A stretch of DNA of 64,000 nt, taken from assembly GCA_013177805.1 (NCBI GenBank), contig JABLXU010000006.1:124001-188000 (forward strand). Direction: 5' to 3'. Position 1 is the stretch's first letter; each line of letters opens with the position of its first letter. A program made the position numbers and the translations under genes. Origin of the DNA: Candidatus Omnitrophota bacterium (GTDB lineage: Bacteria; Hinthialibacterota; Hinthialibacteria; Hinthialibacterales; Hinthialibacteraceae). The notes under the pieces are model-generated. The model made no database searches. It was not told the origin of the DNA and was given only the letters and a program-made list of their open reading frames with translations. Below, in pieces: positions 38,087 to 47,623 of this stretch.

Positions 38087-38303
38087 CCCCCGCATGGTCA
38101 GGCGGGCAGCGGACAGGATTTCCCGGCAAGGCATGCGACCCAACCTGACCGCCGAGGGCCGGTTCCGTATCTCCCGTAAAATCCACAAAAACACAAGACC
38201 CCCTTCGGACTTGATTCTTTCCTGTGCTGAGCCAAAACGTCTTGTCCTCTCCCGCTGGGCTGCTACCATCCCCTCCATATGTTCATACAGAGGGAGTTAC
38301 CGC

Positions 38304-38834
38304 ATGTATCCGGTTCCCGGACACGTGGCGCTGGCGATTTTAGGTAATCGTTACTTGAAAGCGGATTGGCTGCCGGTCCTGATCGGCGGACTGTTGCCGG
38401 ATCTCATCGATAAGCCTTTGAACGACATCTTCCATTGGACTCCCCACGGCCGTTACGCCATGCACAGCCTGACCGCCGTGGTGGTGCTCACGCTGGTGGT
38501 TCAATATTTCTTTCAATGGGCAGCGGCGTATTCGTACATGATCGGCCATCTTTCGCATTTGTTAGGTGACGCTGATTTCAATCCCTGGTTCTGGCCGTTC
38601 GTCTCGTACCGGTTTCCGCAAGGCATCGATGTGTTGGACATTTTCTCCGCGCCGGGAACCATTTTCTTCCCTGGGTGGATTCTCCTCGAAACGGTCATTC
38701 TGGGGCTGGTGATATTCCTCTACAGCCGGTACGCGGAGAAATGTTCCGTGCAGGCGGCGGTCCTGACAGCCATCGCCGCGCTGACCGTGTACCGGGTCAC
38801 CCGCTCCCACCCGACTGGATATACGGGCTTGTGA
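38304..38834 (+). CDS. Membrane-bound metal-dependent hydrolase (YdjM/DUF457-like)
   Basis: A 176-residue inner-membrane protein with about four hydrophobic helices. Conserved polar residues of the YdjM/DUF457 type are present: PGHVALAILGNRYLK near the start, GGLLPDLIDKPLND (Asp pair), HSLTAVVVL, and YMIGHLSHLLGDAD. These His/Asp sites are thought to bind metal in the family, and some members have been linked to the SOS response or to lipid turnover, though the true substrate is unclear. The ATG at 38304 has AGGGAG just upstream; the longer frame from 38094 is not supported. It is 218 bases downstream of the PHP-like gene. Confidence 0.8.
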   Translation: MYPVPGHVALAILGNRYLKADWLPVLIGGLLPDLIDKPLNDIFHWTPHGRYAMHSLTAVVVLTLVVQYFFQWAAAYSYMIGHLSHLLGDADFNPWFWPFVSYRFPQGIDVLDIFSAPGTIFFPGWILLETVILGLVIFLYSRYAEKCSVQAAVLTAIAALTVYRVTRSHPTGYTGL

Positions 38835-38900
38835 AGGCCGTGGCGGCTATCGGCAGGGCGGATGATGAAATCCGTGTTGCTCTTCCGAAGGGCAGCGCCA

Positions 38901-38933
38901 TAAAAAAGCCCTCTCCGGTATGCGGGAGGGCTT
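38901..38933 (-). terminator. Rho-independent terminator of the 39003 gene
   Basis: On the minus strand AAGCCCTC and GAGGGCTT close an 8-bp stem extended inward, followed directly by TTTTTTA. It lies 70 bases beyond the stop at 39003. It is a textbook intrinsic terminator. Confidence 0.75.
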
Positions 38934-39002
38934 AGGAGCCGGTACGGGCTGATTCCTCATTCAAGGGATTCAGTATCATTCCGGCGGAAGGGAAACACCG
39001 GG

Positions 39003-40907
39003 TCAGTATAACTCCCACCGCGAAACCGGCGTCTGGACCAGCGAGGGGATGGGAAAGGCCACGGAAATCAGTTCGCCGATTCCGCTGTCTCCTCCGCTAT
39101 CCGCCGCGAAGTTGCCATCCACATACCCATAACGGCTTCCCATGATCCGGTTGGTGGTCGGCGGATTGGGTCCATTGACAATCTCATCCGTGGCGGCCAG
39201 CCAATCATCGAATCCACTGATGACGATATCCGTCCAATCGGGAATCGATCCATCCGCGGCGCGCCCCATTTCAAAGTCGGAGTTCGGGAACGGTTTGACC
39301 GCTTCGCTGCCGTTCCAGAAATAGAAATCGTCCACCGCCAGCCAGGCGTAATTGCTGGGCAGGTAATCCGCGATGTAGATGCGGGCGGTTTTCCCATAAT
39401 GCTCTGGCTTGATGTAGTGGCGGTACTCCGGATAGTGCCACAGGTCCAGGTTGGAGGTATTGAGATTCCATCCCATGCCCTGGGACATCTCCCGGTAGAT
39501 GTAATCCTCGGGACCGTCGAACACACCATCGCCATTCATATCAACCTGGAGTTCGATGGTGCTGTAGGCATCGGGCCCCCGCTTGCGGTTGGTACCCTGG
39601 CAGCCATTGTATTGGAAGAAAACGTTTTGCCGGGGATCGGGAATGGCCTGAATGACAAAGGGATCGGAGCGGATTTCCACACCGCGCAACACATCGTCGG
39701 CGTCGATCGATTTCGTGCCAATGTACGCTTGGTCGGCCCAGTTGGCATTCATGGGACCGTAGAGCCATACGCTGATGTCCGCGTCCGGAGGAGATCCATC
39801 CGGCAGGTTGTGTTTGGTCACCGTCCAGCCGGGAATCACCCCGCCGGGAAGGGTGGTGTAATCGACAGCGGCCTGGCTGTTGACTTTCAACTCCTCGGGA
39901 ATGTCTTCGAAGCCGCCGTTGGTGATATAGTAGGGGTCCCAATTCATGCGCCAGCCATCCAACTGAATATACCAAACTTCGGAATCATCCACGGCCACGA
40001 CCTGCGCCAGGCGCCCCTCCAGGCCGGAGGTGTTTAAGAAAACAGGGTGCATGTTGTTATCGGTGGCGCTGCCGCCGCGGGAAATCGGCGAGAAACCCAG
40101 CACCGGAACGTCCACGCCTTCATCGTACCGGCCGTTGGGGGGATCGGTTGCGGTCCCAATGTCGAGGTACACATAGGATTGATTATCGGGGGGATAGATC
40201 AATCCGCTGGCATTGGGCGTGGTGGCGTAGTCGGGCCGGTTCCATTTTTCCGACGCCCCGCCGCCTACCATGCCGTACACAAAACTGGTCGGCGCGACGA
40301 GGGTGAATGCTTCCGATTCGACTACGGCCGTGTCTTGGTTCCCGTTGACGAGGGTGGTGAAGAACTGATTGCCATAAAAAAGTTTGGAGCCGTCCGTGTC
40401 GATCCCCAGCAACTGCGTTTTATCGGTGACGCTTCCCTCCAACAAGGTCCAATGATTGAGGGGAACCGGGTCCTCGAACAGGCCGTTTTGCAGTTGATTG
40501 CTCACGACGACGCCGTCCGCGTAATTGAGGCGGATGGCCTTCACGGCGATGTAGTAATTGGGGCTTTTGTCCACGATCCGGACTTTCGCCGTTTTGCCCG
40601 CATGGGCGTCCAACCGGATCAAATACCGCCGCCAGCCGTTCCAGTTGACGGTGCTTTGCGCGTCGCGGCGCAGCCATTCCGTCAATTCACCTGACAACCA
40701 ATGATCCACGGTGCCATCGGCGCCCAAATCCACCCCTACATCGATGGCCTCCGGGCCCATGACCGGGGGATCGGCCAAGGCGTTCGTGCAAATATCGAGG
40801 CAGAGAAAAACCGGTGGATTGCCCGTGTTGTTCGTAAACGCCCAACTGCCCACAGCCCCCAGGAGTCCACCCAGAATGAATATCATGACGAAGAGAAGTT
40901 TCTTCAT
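39003..40907 (-). CDS. Large secreted protein of unknown function with shared C-terminal tail
   Basis: A 634-residue exported protein. AGGAGC precedes the ATG, and the signal peptide is clear (MKKLLFVMIFILGGLLGAVGSWAF). The body has two related segments with 'ADGTVDHWLSGELTEWLRRD...YRRYLI...HAGKTAKVRIVDKSPNYYIAVK' character (about 40-150 and 450-560, the second with MNGDGVFDGPEDYIYREM and YGKTARIYIADYLPSNYAWLAVDD). This suggests repeated jelly-roll, galactose-binding-like domains. I do not recognise a named family. It ends TPVSRWELY, the same V-x-x-W-x-x-Y pattern as the CotH protein at 8957. A strong terminator follows, so it is probably transcribed alone. Confidence 0.8.
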   Translation of the reverse strand: MKKLLFVMIFILGGLLGAVGSWAFTNNTGNPPVFLCLDICTNALADPPVMGPEAIDVGVDLGADGTVDHWLSGELTEWLRRDAQSTVNWNGWRRYLIRLDAHAGKTAKVRIVDKSPNYYIAVKAIRLNYADGVVVSNQLQNGLFEDPVPLNHWTLLEGSVTDKTQLLGIDTDGSKLFYGNQFFTTLVNGNQDTAVVESEAFTLVAPTSFVYGMVGGGASEKWNRPDYATTPNASGLIYPPDNQSYVYLDIGTATDPPNGRYDEGVDVPVLGFSPISRGGSATDNNMHPVFLNTSGLEGRLAQVVAVDDSEVWYIQLDGWRMNWDPYYITNGGFEDIPEELKVNSQAAVDYTTLPGGVIPGWTVTKHNLPDGSPPDADISVWLYGPMNANWADQAYIGTKSIDADDVLRGVEIRSDPFVIQAIPDPRQNVFFQYNGCQGTNRKRGPDAYSTIELQVDMNGDGVFDGPEDYIYREMSQGMGWNLNTSNLDLWHYPEYRHYIKPEHYGKTARIYIADYLPSNYAWLAVDDFYFWNGSEAVKPFPNSDFEMGRAADGSIPDWTDIVISGFDDWLAATDEIVNGPNPPTTNRIMGSRYGYVDGNFAADSGGDSGIGELISVAFPIPSLVQTPVSRWELY

Positions 40908-41216
40908 ATCCTTGCTCCTTTTCTGTCCGAATTTTCTCAGCAGTGTGTGATTGGCATAGATGGTTGGTTTTGGGTCCCAGCGTTGTGGATCGTGATCCTA
41001 TCGCGTGGACTATCTCCTTTCCCGGCATCCGCGTTGGACCATTATAAAGGCAGATTGGGGCTTGATACTATGTCACGTGACCAAAATCTATCGTATGATG
41101 TTTGAATCCATGGTCATCCACTCCAGGATAGATTCTCCCCGTCTCTCCTGAATACAGACCCTCATTCCCGGCGTCGCGGCGGTGATCGCCAATCCTAGAA
41201 TGATTCCATGCGCTTC
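40908..41216. other. Intergenic region upstream of the 39003 gene
   Basis: These 309 bases hold the AGGAGC ribosome site of the minus-strand gene (just above 40907) and presumably its promoter, as well as the 3' end of the beta-helix transcript. I see no clear terminator, repeat or RNA gene. Confidence 0.4.
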
Positions 41217-42647
41217 TTACCAGCGGTCTTTCCCCAATTCCTGATTCCCCGCCAACCAAGCCGTCCCTTCCGGAATATGCAGACTGCCGGCGGGAACCAG
41301 GTTGTTGGTGATTACATTATCCCGGCTTGCGCCCCGGATTTGGATCGAGGCGGCCAGGCGGGATTCCTCCCGCCGGTCGAGGATCGTGCAGCCATCCACC
41401 CGGCAGCGGACGGCATCGGTCAACACGATTCCCCGGTGCCGGGGATCCAGAATCTGGCAATGGGTGATCGAGACATCCCGGCTGTTTTCGATCTCAATCG
41501 CGCCTCCCTCCTCGGGGGATCCCTGGAAGCAATTTTCCAGGATAATCGTCCCCAGACTGACCCCTTCACAATCACGGAGGACGATGCCGTCGGATAACAC
41601 TTTGCCTTGGTGGTCGGGATTCCAGTCGATGGGATTTCCACAGAAGACCAGGTTGGCGCAACGTTCGGCGAACAGCGTGCGTCCGGCGGCGCTGTAGAGC
41701 GAGTTGCCGCTGATAACCACGCCCCGGCAATAGGATAAGTGAATATTATCGGTCTGGCTGCCCAACAGATTGCCGGTGAGGGTCAGCAGGCCGCCAGAGC
41801 GCAACTCCTCCGCGCCGAGCACCCGGACATTAGCGCCGCCCGGACTGGGCCGCGCCTGAATGGTATTGCCCACGATGGTCCCCTCGCGGAAGGTGGAGCC
41901 ATTCCCGCGCATGTCGATGAGCACATCCGCGCAACCCTCGCGGTGGTCGTCGTAGTTGTATTCGATGTCATTGCCCACGATCTGGAAATTGCGCATCTCC
42001 CCGCCCTGGAGGCAAATCCCCGCGATGGAATTGTAGCTGATGTGGCTGTTCGCGATGATGGCTTGATGGAGGTTCACCTCGTGAAAGAGAATGCCATATT
42101 CCAGGTTGTGGTAGATATGGCAATCCGAGATGATGGGATTGCGGTTGCGCTCCCGGAAGAGGATTCCGGTCCGGCACCGCCGGATCTGCATCCGGCTGAT
42201 GGTGGCCTCCATGGTTTTCACGAAACTCAGGCCCACCGCTTCTGGATGCCCGCCCCGGATTTCAAAACCCGACACCAACGGCATGCGTTCCCGGTTCCAG
42301 ACCTGTTCGCTGATGGTATCAGGCCCCGCCGATCCACCGTGGGTGCCGATAAACTCAAACGCCGGGCCGGGGCCTTCCATGAGAATCCGGGCCGAGCCGT
42401 CGCTCATCAGCGCGGTGTTGCCGGTTTGCGCCAATTCAATGCGCACCGACCGGGTCAGGCGGTAGGATCCCTTCGGGAAGAAGACCAAGCCTTCCCCCCG
42501 GTTGACAGCTTCTTGGATAGCCTGGGTGTCATCCGCTTGGGCGTCCCCCCGCGCGCCCTGATTTTTCACGCTGAATGATTCCATCAGTCCAGTCAGCGCG
42601 ATGCCTGCCCCGCCGGCCAGGGCGTTAACGAACGAACGGCGGTTCAT
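41217..42647 (-). CDS. Exported right-handed beta-helix protein (pectate-lyase-like fold)
   Basis: A 476-residue protein with a Tat-like N-terminus (MNRRSFVNALAGGAGIAL). It then has the start typical of pectate-lyase-superfamily proteins: FSVKNQGARGDAQADDTQAIQEAVNRG followed by GLVFFPKGSYRLT. The rest consists of parallel beta-helix turns (ATISRMQIRRCRTGI, NPIISDCHIYHNLEYGI, QAIIANSHISYNSIAGI, and so on to NVITNNLVPAG). Catalytic residues of a specific polysaccharide lyase or GH28 hydrolase are not evident, so the substrate is open. GAAGGAG precedes the ATG. The start is 13 bases after the lemA stop, so both genes are likely co-transcribed, which is unusual for LemA. Confidence 0.82.
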   Translation of the reverse strand: MNRRSFVNALAGGAGIALTGLMESFSVKNQGARGDAQADDTQAIQEAVNRGEGLVFFPKGSYRLTRSVRIELAQTGNTALMSDGSARILMEGPGPAFEFIGTHGGSAGPDTISEQVWNRERMPLVSGFEIRGGHPEAVGLSFVKTMEATISRMQIRRCRTGILFRERNRNPIISDCHIYHNLEYGILFHEVNLHQAIIANSHISYNSIAGICLQGGEMRNFQIVGNDIEYNYDDHREGCADVLIDMRGNGSTFREGTIVGNTIQARPSPGGANVRVLGAEELRSGGLLTLTGNLLGSQTDNIHLSYCRGVVISGNSLYSAAGRTLFAERCANLVFCGNPIDWNPDHQGKVLSDGIVLRDCEGVSLGTIILENCFQGSPEEGGAIEIENSRDVSITHCQILDPRHRGIVLTDAVRCRVDGCTILDRREESRLAASIQIRGASRDNVITNNLVPAGSLHIPEGTAWLAGNQELGKDRW

Positions 42648-42660
42648 GATTCAGTCTCCT

Positions 42661-43257
42661 TCACGGGGATTGCGGCTGCGGTACGGATGTCCCGAAATCG
42701 ACTTTGGGAACCTGTTGAGCCTGCTCCGCGGCATCGAAGGTTTCCTTCGGGAAAAATCCCGCCAGCCCGGCGATGATGTTTGTGGGGAAGCGCCGCACCT
42801 GAATGTTGTAATTCTTCACCGCCTGGATATACCGCTGGCGCTCGGTGGCGATACGGTTCTCCGTACCCTCCAATTGCGCCTGCAAATCCCGGAAATTTTC
42901 GTTGGCTTTCAGTTGCGGGTAGTTTTCGGTGATCATCAGCAGGCGGGAAAGAAAGCCGCCGAGTTCGGTCTCGGCCTGCATCCGTTCCGTCCGGGTTTGC
43001 GCCGTGCCGATCTTCGCGCGCGCTTCGGCGATGCTGGTGAAAATGGTCTGTTCCTTTTCCGCGTACCCTTTGACGGTTTCCACCAGGTTGGGGATCAGGT
43101 CGGCCCGCCGTTGATACTGGTTTTCCACTTGCGCCCAGGACGCCTCGATTTCCTGATCCAGTGTCACCAGCCGGTTGTATCCTCTGATGGCGAATAGACC
43201 GGCGGCTATAATCACCGCCACGATGATCCCTAGAAAAATCAAAATGAATCGGCCCAT
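42661..43257 (-). CDS. lemA: LemA family membrane protein
   Basis: A 198-residue LemA protein: one N-terminal transmembrane helix (FILIFLGIIVAVIIAAGLFAI), then a long helical bundle with the signatures YNRLVTLDQEIEASWAQVENQYQRRADLIPNLVETVKGYA and AVKNYNIQVRRFPTNIIAGLAGF. LemA proteins are widespread and their function is not settled. They often sit beside TPM-domain or metalloprotease genes, which are absent here; the downstream partner is a beta-helix protein instead. The ATG at 43257 is preferred to 43263 because AAAGGA is better spaced. Confidence 0.93.
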   Translation of the reverse strand: MGRFILIFLGIIVAVIIAAGLFAIRGYNRLVTLDQEIEASWAQVENQYQRRADLIPNLVETVKGYAEKEQTIFTSIAEARAKIGTAQTRTERMQAETELGGFLSRLLMITENYPQLKANENFRDLQAQLEGTENRIATERQRYIQAVKNYNIQVRRFPTNIIAGLAGFFPKETFDAAEQAQQVPKVDFGTSVPQPQSP

Positions 43258-44107
43258 GGTCATTCCTTTCCATTTGGATAGATGAACACGCCGGTATTAT
43301 AGAGGAAGATTCCGGCACTTGTCGTGGCATACGCATGAAAGTCCACTCGAATTATTTTTCATAAAAAAAAATGACCAATCCGAACTCTACGAGAAGCGAT
43401 TCCCGGGAAACTACCCAGTCCAAGAATCAAAGAAGACATAATTTCTCCCATGATGTGTATCAATCTAATGCAAGAAGATGGATAGAACCGCGGGAGTCGC
43501 GTATTCGGTAACCGGCAATTCATGCCGCAACCGGCGGAAAAGTGGTCTTTTTTTTCCGCAAGTGACCCACATGTTCCACCCTCTGGATTAACCACCTGCA
43601 AGAAATAAACTTGAAAAACGGTCCGAAACGCCCAGGAGATTAACGAAAAATAAAGCCTGCGCTCTTTGTTCCGTATATAAGATTAAATAAAACAATAGGA
43701 TATCTCATAGAGGGCGCAAAGGTTCCATCTCTCTGGAAGGAACAGGACCATCGGGCGGGAGGCGGAAATGCCCACTTCTGCGTAACCTATTGAAAAGAAA
43801 ACTGTTGACACGTGTTAATTCCTTTATTACAGTAAGGTAATTCCATAAATGAATTGAATCTGGGTTGAGGGGATTTCTCCGCTCCTGGGCCAAATGAAAT
43901 CCCCCCATGATTAGTCTGTAAGCCATATTCTTCTACAAAAATTAGCGGTGTGTATCGAATCCTGGTATTGTGCGAGAATATAATAAAATTTTTTCTTTGA
44001 TGAGTTTTCGCTCTTGACAAACCCAAGCATTCGATAAAGGAATTTATTTTGATAATAAGCAAGGGTTGATCTGTAAATTGCTTGAAGGGATGAGGAGAGG
44101 AGGCCTC
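43258..44107. other. Long AT-rich region without a convincing gene
   Basis: About 850 bases separate lemA from the histidine kinase. The DNA is much richer in A and T than its flanks (especially 43600-44060). Three minus-strand frames of 73-91 codons exist but lack ribosome sites and normal composition. TTGACA occurs at 43805 and again at 44014. It may be a long leader, an eroded insertion or a regulatory region. Confidence 0.5.
43805..43833 (+). promoter_or_regulatory. Possible promoter for the two-component operon
   Basis: TTGACA (43805-43810) and TACAGT (43828-43833) are 17 bases apart, 275 bases before the kinase start. The -35 is perfect and the -10 matches four of six. A second TTGACA at 44014 lacks a good partner. 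Confidence 0.25.
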
Positions 44108-44923
44108 ATGGTTTCACACCTGCCTAGACCAGAGCGTTTGGAGCGTACCAGCCCGGGCCCAACCGGCGATTTGAGTTCCCTGCCATTGCATCTGGCCCAG
44201 ATGGAGAAACTGGCTGCCATCGGCCAACTTTCTTCCAGTGTGGCGCATGAAATGCGCAATTTGCTGGGCATGATCCGCACGGCGGCATTTAACATCGACC
44301 GGGCGGTGGGCCAATTGGACCTCACGGTGGGAAACAACCTCGAGATCATCAACCGCAGCGTGGGACGGGCCAAAGAATATATCGACAACCTCCTCAATCT
44401 GTCCCGCATGCCCCACGGGAAAGAGGAAATCGCCGATCTCCGGCAAGTCATAGACAACTTGCTGACATTATTCTCCAAAGATCTGGAATGGCGCCATATT
44501 CAATTGGTGCGGCGTTATCACCCTCTCCCCCTCTTCCGGCTGGATTGTCACGCGTTTCAGGAATGTTTGCTAAACATTATTCTCAATGCCATACAAAGCA
44601 TGGAAGAAGGGGGAATCCTGACGGTGGAGGCCGCTCCCTTTCAGCAGGGAGCGCGGGTGACGGTGGAAGACACCGGCTGCGGCATCCCCCCTGAAAACCT
44701 CGAGGCCATTTTCACGCAATTTTATACCACCAAAAAAAATGGCCAGGGCACGGGATTGGGTTTGACCATCGCCCTCCGCCTGGCGAATTACCTCGGTGGG
44801 GACATCACCGTGGAAAGCCGGTTGCGTGAAGGGAGCTGTTTCTCGATCCGCTTGCCTTACCTCGAGAATTGTTCGGAAGGGGGCAAGGCCGATACAGGAA
44901 CCCCGGAACGCATGGCAGTCTGA
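44108..44923 (+). CDS. Soluble sensor histidine kinase without a sensor domain
   Basis: A 271-residue cytosolic histidine kinase. The phosphoacceptor is His47 in SSSVAHEMRNLLGMI. The ATP-binding core has the N box NIILNAIQSM, the G1 box EDTGCGIPP, the F-like segment FTQFYTTK and the G2 box GQGTGLGLTI. Only about 30 residues precede the dimerisation helix, with no PAS, GAF or membrane segment, so the input must come from a partner protein, as in NtrB-like or FlrB-like short kinases. The ATG at 44108 has GGAGG upstream. The NtrC-type regulator starts 36 bases downstream, so the two form a system. Confidence 0.92.
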   Translation: MVSHLPRPERLERTSPGPTGDLSSLPLHLAQMEKLAAIGQLSSSVAHEMRNLLGMIRTAAFNIDRAVGQLDLTVGNNLEIINRSVGRAKEYIDNLLNLSRMPHGKEEIADLRQVIDNLLTLFSKDLEWRHIQLVRRYHPLPLFRLDCHAFQECLLNIILNAIQSMEEGGILTVEAAPFQQGARVTVEDTGCGIPPENLEAIFTQFYTTKKNGQGTGLGLTIALRLANYLGGDITVESRLREGSCFSIRLPYLENCSEGGKADTGTPERMAV

Positions 44924-44958
44924 TCGACCTCGTCCCCGGATGAGGACAGAAATTGCCG

Positions 44959-46341
44959 ATGGAAATAGTTAAAGATACACAAGAAGAAGTGGGCCTGCGG
45001 GTGTTGGTCGTGGACGACGAACCGGATATGGTGGCCACCCTGCGGGACCTGTTGGGAGGGGAGGGCAACACGGTAGCCGTGGCCTACAGCGGGATGGAAG
45101 CCGTGGCCACCCTGGAACGGCGGGTTTTTGATGTCATTCTCACCGACCTGTCCATGCCCGGCATGGACGGGGTGCAATTGCTGAAAGAAGCCAAAATCCG
45201 CCAGCCGGGGGTGGAAGTGATCATCATCACCGGCTACGGGAGCATCGGCAGCGCGGTGGAAGCCATGCGCCTGGGCGCGTTCAATTACATGATCAAACCG
45301 GTGGAGCCGCAGGAAATCCTCTTCAACCTCGATCATGTGCACCGCCGGGTCACGGCCCGGTTGGGCGATCAAGCCCAACACCGGTTCCATGGCCTCATCG
45401 GCAAGTCCCCCGCCATCCGGCGGATCTTTCAGATCATTCCCCGCGTAGCGCGCATGAACGGTTCCGTACTCATCCAAGGCGAAAGCGGCGTGGGCAAAGA
45501 ATTGGTGGCCCAGGCCATTCACCGTTGCAGCGCGCGCGCGAACAAGCGTTTTGTTCCCATCGATTGCGGCTCGCTGTCCGACACCTTGTTGGAAAGCGAA
45601 CTTTTCGGGCACAAGCAAGGGGCGTTCACGGGTTCCTCCTCCGACCGGACCGGCATGATCGAATCCGCCCATGGGGGGACCCTGCTGCTGGACGAAGTGG
45701 GCAACTCGTCGTCATACCTGCAATCGCGTCTGTTGCGCGTGATCGAGGAGAAAAAAATCCGGCGCTTGGGGGAAAACCATCTCATCCCGGTGGATGTGCG
45801 GATTCTGGCGGCCTCCAACGCCAATTTGGGACAGTTGGTCGAGGCGGGCAAATTCCGTGAGGATCTCTATTACCGGCTGAGTGGATTCGTGATTGAAATC
45901 CCCCCCCTGCGCGAACGGAAAGAGGATATCCCCTTGCTGGTGAGGCATTTTCTTGAAGAAAACCGGCAATTGTACCCGGGAGCACCCGCCTCGTTCTCTC
46001 CAGAGGCGCTTGACGCCCTCATGGACTATCCCTGGCCGGGAAATATCCGTGAATTGCGCACCGTGGTGGACCGCGCCGTGGCTTTCGCCGAAGGAGAAGT
46101 GATCCGGGCCAAAGATCTCATGTTCAGCCAGCCCTTTCTGGTCCCGTCCGCGTCGGCCGGAGGCCACGGGAATACCTCCCCGTTCGATATGCCCTTCTAC
46201 GCGGCGGTCGAATCGTTCGAGCAACGCTACTTGTCGGAATTGTTGGCGAAGGTGGGAGGCAATATTTCCAAGGCGTCTCAGGTTTCGGGAGCCAGCCGCA
46301 AGACCATACGGGAAAAAGGGAAAAAATACGGTTTACTCTGA
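44959..46341 (+). CDS. NtrC-family sigma-54-dependent response regulator
   Basis: A 460-residue three-domain activator. The receiver domain (about 12-125) has the acidic pair in VVDDEPD, phosphoacceptor Asp63 in ILTDLSMPG and Lys at about 113 in YMIKPV. The AAA+ domain has Walker A GESGVGKE (174-181), the sigma-54 contact loop GAFTG (221-225), Walker B GGTLLLDE and the arginine-finger region REDLYYRLSGFVIEIPPLRERKEDI. The C-terminus has a Fis-type HTH (ISKASQVSGASRKTIREKGKKYG). It should activate promoters with -24/-12 elements. The ATG at 44959 is used; the TTG at 44953 is an alternative. It is transcribed with the upstream kinase and overlaps the 3' end of prfB. Confidence 0.95.
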   Translation: MEIVKDTQEEVGLRVLVVDDEPDMVATLRDLLGGEGNTVAVAYSGMEAVATLERRVFDVILTDLSMPGMDGVQLLKEAKIRQPGVEVIIITGYGSIGSAVEAMRLGAFNYMIKPVEPQEILFNLDHVHRRVTARLGDQAQHRFHGLIGKSPAIRRIFQIIPRVARMNGSVLIQGESGVGKELVAQAIHRCSARANKRFVPIDCGSLSDTLLESELFGHKQGAFTGSSSDRTGMIESAHGGTLLLDEVGNSSSYLQSRLLRVIEEKKIRRLGENHLIPVDVRILAASNANLGQLVEAGKFREDLYYRLSGFVIEIPPLRERKEDIPLLVRHFLEENRQLYPGAPASFSPEALDALMDYPWPGNIRELRTVVDRAVAFAEGEVIRAKDLMFSQPFLVPSASAGGHGNTSPFDMPFYAAVESFEQRYLSELLAKVGGNISKASQVSGASRKTIREKGKKYGLL

Positions 46342-47485
46342 GAGGCCCGCTTCGGATACCCCGGCCGCACCGGTTTTGGCTTCACCCTCGCGCAGCGAAT
46401 AGCGCAAATAGGCGGTGATGTAATCATCCAAGTCGCCGTCCATCACGTTCATCACGTCGCCCCGTTCGTAGCCTGTGCGGTGGTCTTTGATTAAGTTGTA
46501 GGGATGAAACACGTAGGAGCGGATCTGGTTGCCCCACGCAATATCCCGCTTCTCGCCCGATAATTGTTCCACCTTTTCGGCTTGTTCCTGCTCCATTAAC
46601 TCATAGAGGCGGGCAGCCAGGATTTTCATGGCCGTTTCCCGGTTCTGTCGTTGGGAGCGTTCGTTTTGGCAGGAGACCACGATACGGGTGGGCAGGTGGG
46701 TGATGCGGATAGCCGAGTCGGTGGTGTTGACGTGTTGCCCTCCTTTCCCGGACGACCGGAACGTGTCGATGCGCAGGTCTTTTTCGTCAATGGCCACATC
46801 GATCGAGTCATCCAGTTCGGGCATGACGTGCACCGCCGCGAACGAGGTATGCCGGCGCTTGTTCGCGTCAAAGGGAGATATGCGGACCAAGCGGTGAATG
46901 CCTTTCTCCGCGCGCAGGTACCCGAACGCGTACTCGCCTTTGACGTGGATCGTGGCGTTTTTCAGCCCGGCCTCCTCGCCTTCCTGATAATCGACCACCT
47001 CCGCGCTCCACCCCCGCCGTTCGATGTAGCGCAGGTACATACGGAAGAGCATAGAGGCCCAATCACAGGATTCGGTGCCGCCGGCCCCGGGGTGAATGTT
47101 CAAAAAGCAATTCCCCGCGTCGTGCTCGCCACTGAGGGTGCATTGCACTTCGAATTCCTCGAGCTCGTGCCGCAACGAAGCCAGTTCTTGCTGGAAATCC
47201 GCCTCATGCTGGGCATCCCGCTCCTCGCGCGCCATTTCCACCAGCATGTGCAGATCCGTGAGACGGGCGTTCAGTTTCTCATAGGGATCGATCAGGTTTT
47301 TCAGGAGTTTGATTTGTTTGCCATGTTCTTGGGCAATTTTAGGCTGATCCCAAAATCCGGGAGCGTTCATTTCCTCTTCCAGCCGGGCCACGGTCTTTTT
47401 TTTGGCCTCGAGGTCAAAGATACCTCCCAAGCTCTTCGAGGTGTGAATGCAGGGATTCCCATTGGGAAATAATTTCCTCGTACAT
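46333..47485 (-). CDS. prfB: Peptide chain release factor 2, with programmed +1 frameshift
   Basis: RF2 recognises UGA and UAA stop codons and releases the finished peptide from the ribosome. The reading frame is split. A 23-codon zero-frame segment starts at ATG 47485 (MYEEIISQ) and ends ...GRYL at an in-frame UGA (47416-47414). The sequence GGGAGG-TAT-CTT-TGA-C is the classical RF2 autoregulatory slip site, with an internal Shine-Dalgarno three bases before CTT. A +1 shift continues as D-L-E-A-K-K through to 46333, giving 383 residues. In the joined numbering the SPF specificity motif is at 203-205 and GGQ at 248-250, close to E. coli RF2. Its 3' end overlaps the convergent regulator gene by nine bases. 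Confidence 0.96.
47413..47428 (-). promoter_or_regulatory. RF2 programmed frameshift site
   Basis: GGGAGG-TAT-CTT-TGA-C on the minus strand. An internal Shine-Dalgarno-like GGGAGG, a slippery CTT and a UGA-C stop context match the known prfB autoregulation signal: when RF2 is low the ribosome slips and makes more RF2. Confidence 0.93.
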
Positions 47486-47623
47486 AGACAAGAACCTTTC
47501 GCCGTGCATAATGATGATCCCAGGAAGTAGTAATACCAAACCGCGGGCTTTACAAGGGGCTTTCAGGCCAGAACCAGGGATTCGGGGATCTCCCTTTCAG
47601 AATGCCTCCCGCGGCCTTGAACC

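Noticed and set aside
41739-42578. 279-codon plus-strand frame
   Set aside because: Antisense to the beta-helix protein, with no start signal.
43359-44062. Three minus-strand frames of 73-91 codons in the AT-rich gap
   Set aside because: No ribosome sites, no domains and atypical composition; treated as chance frames.
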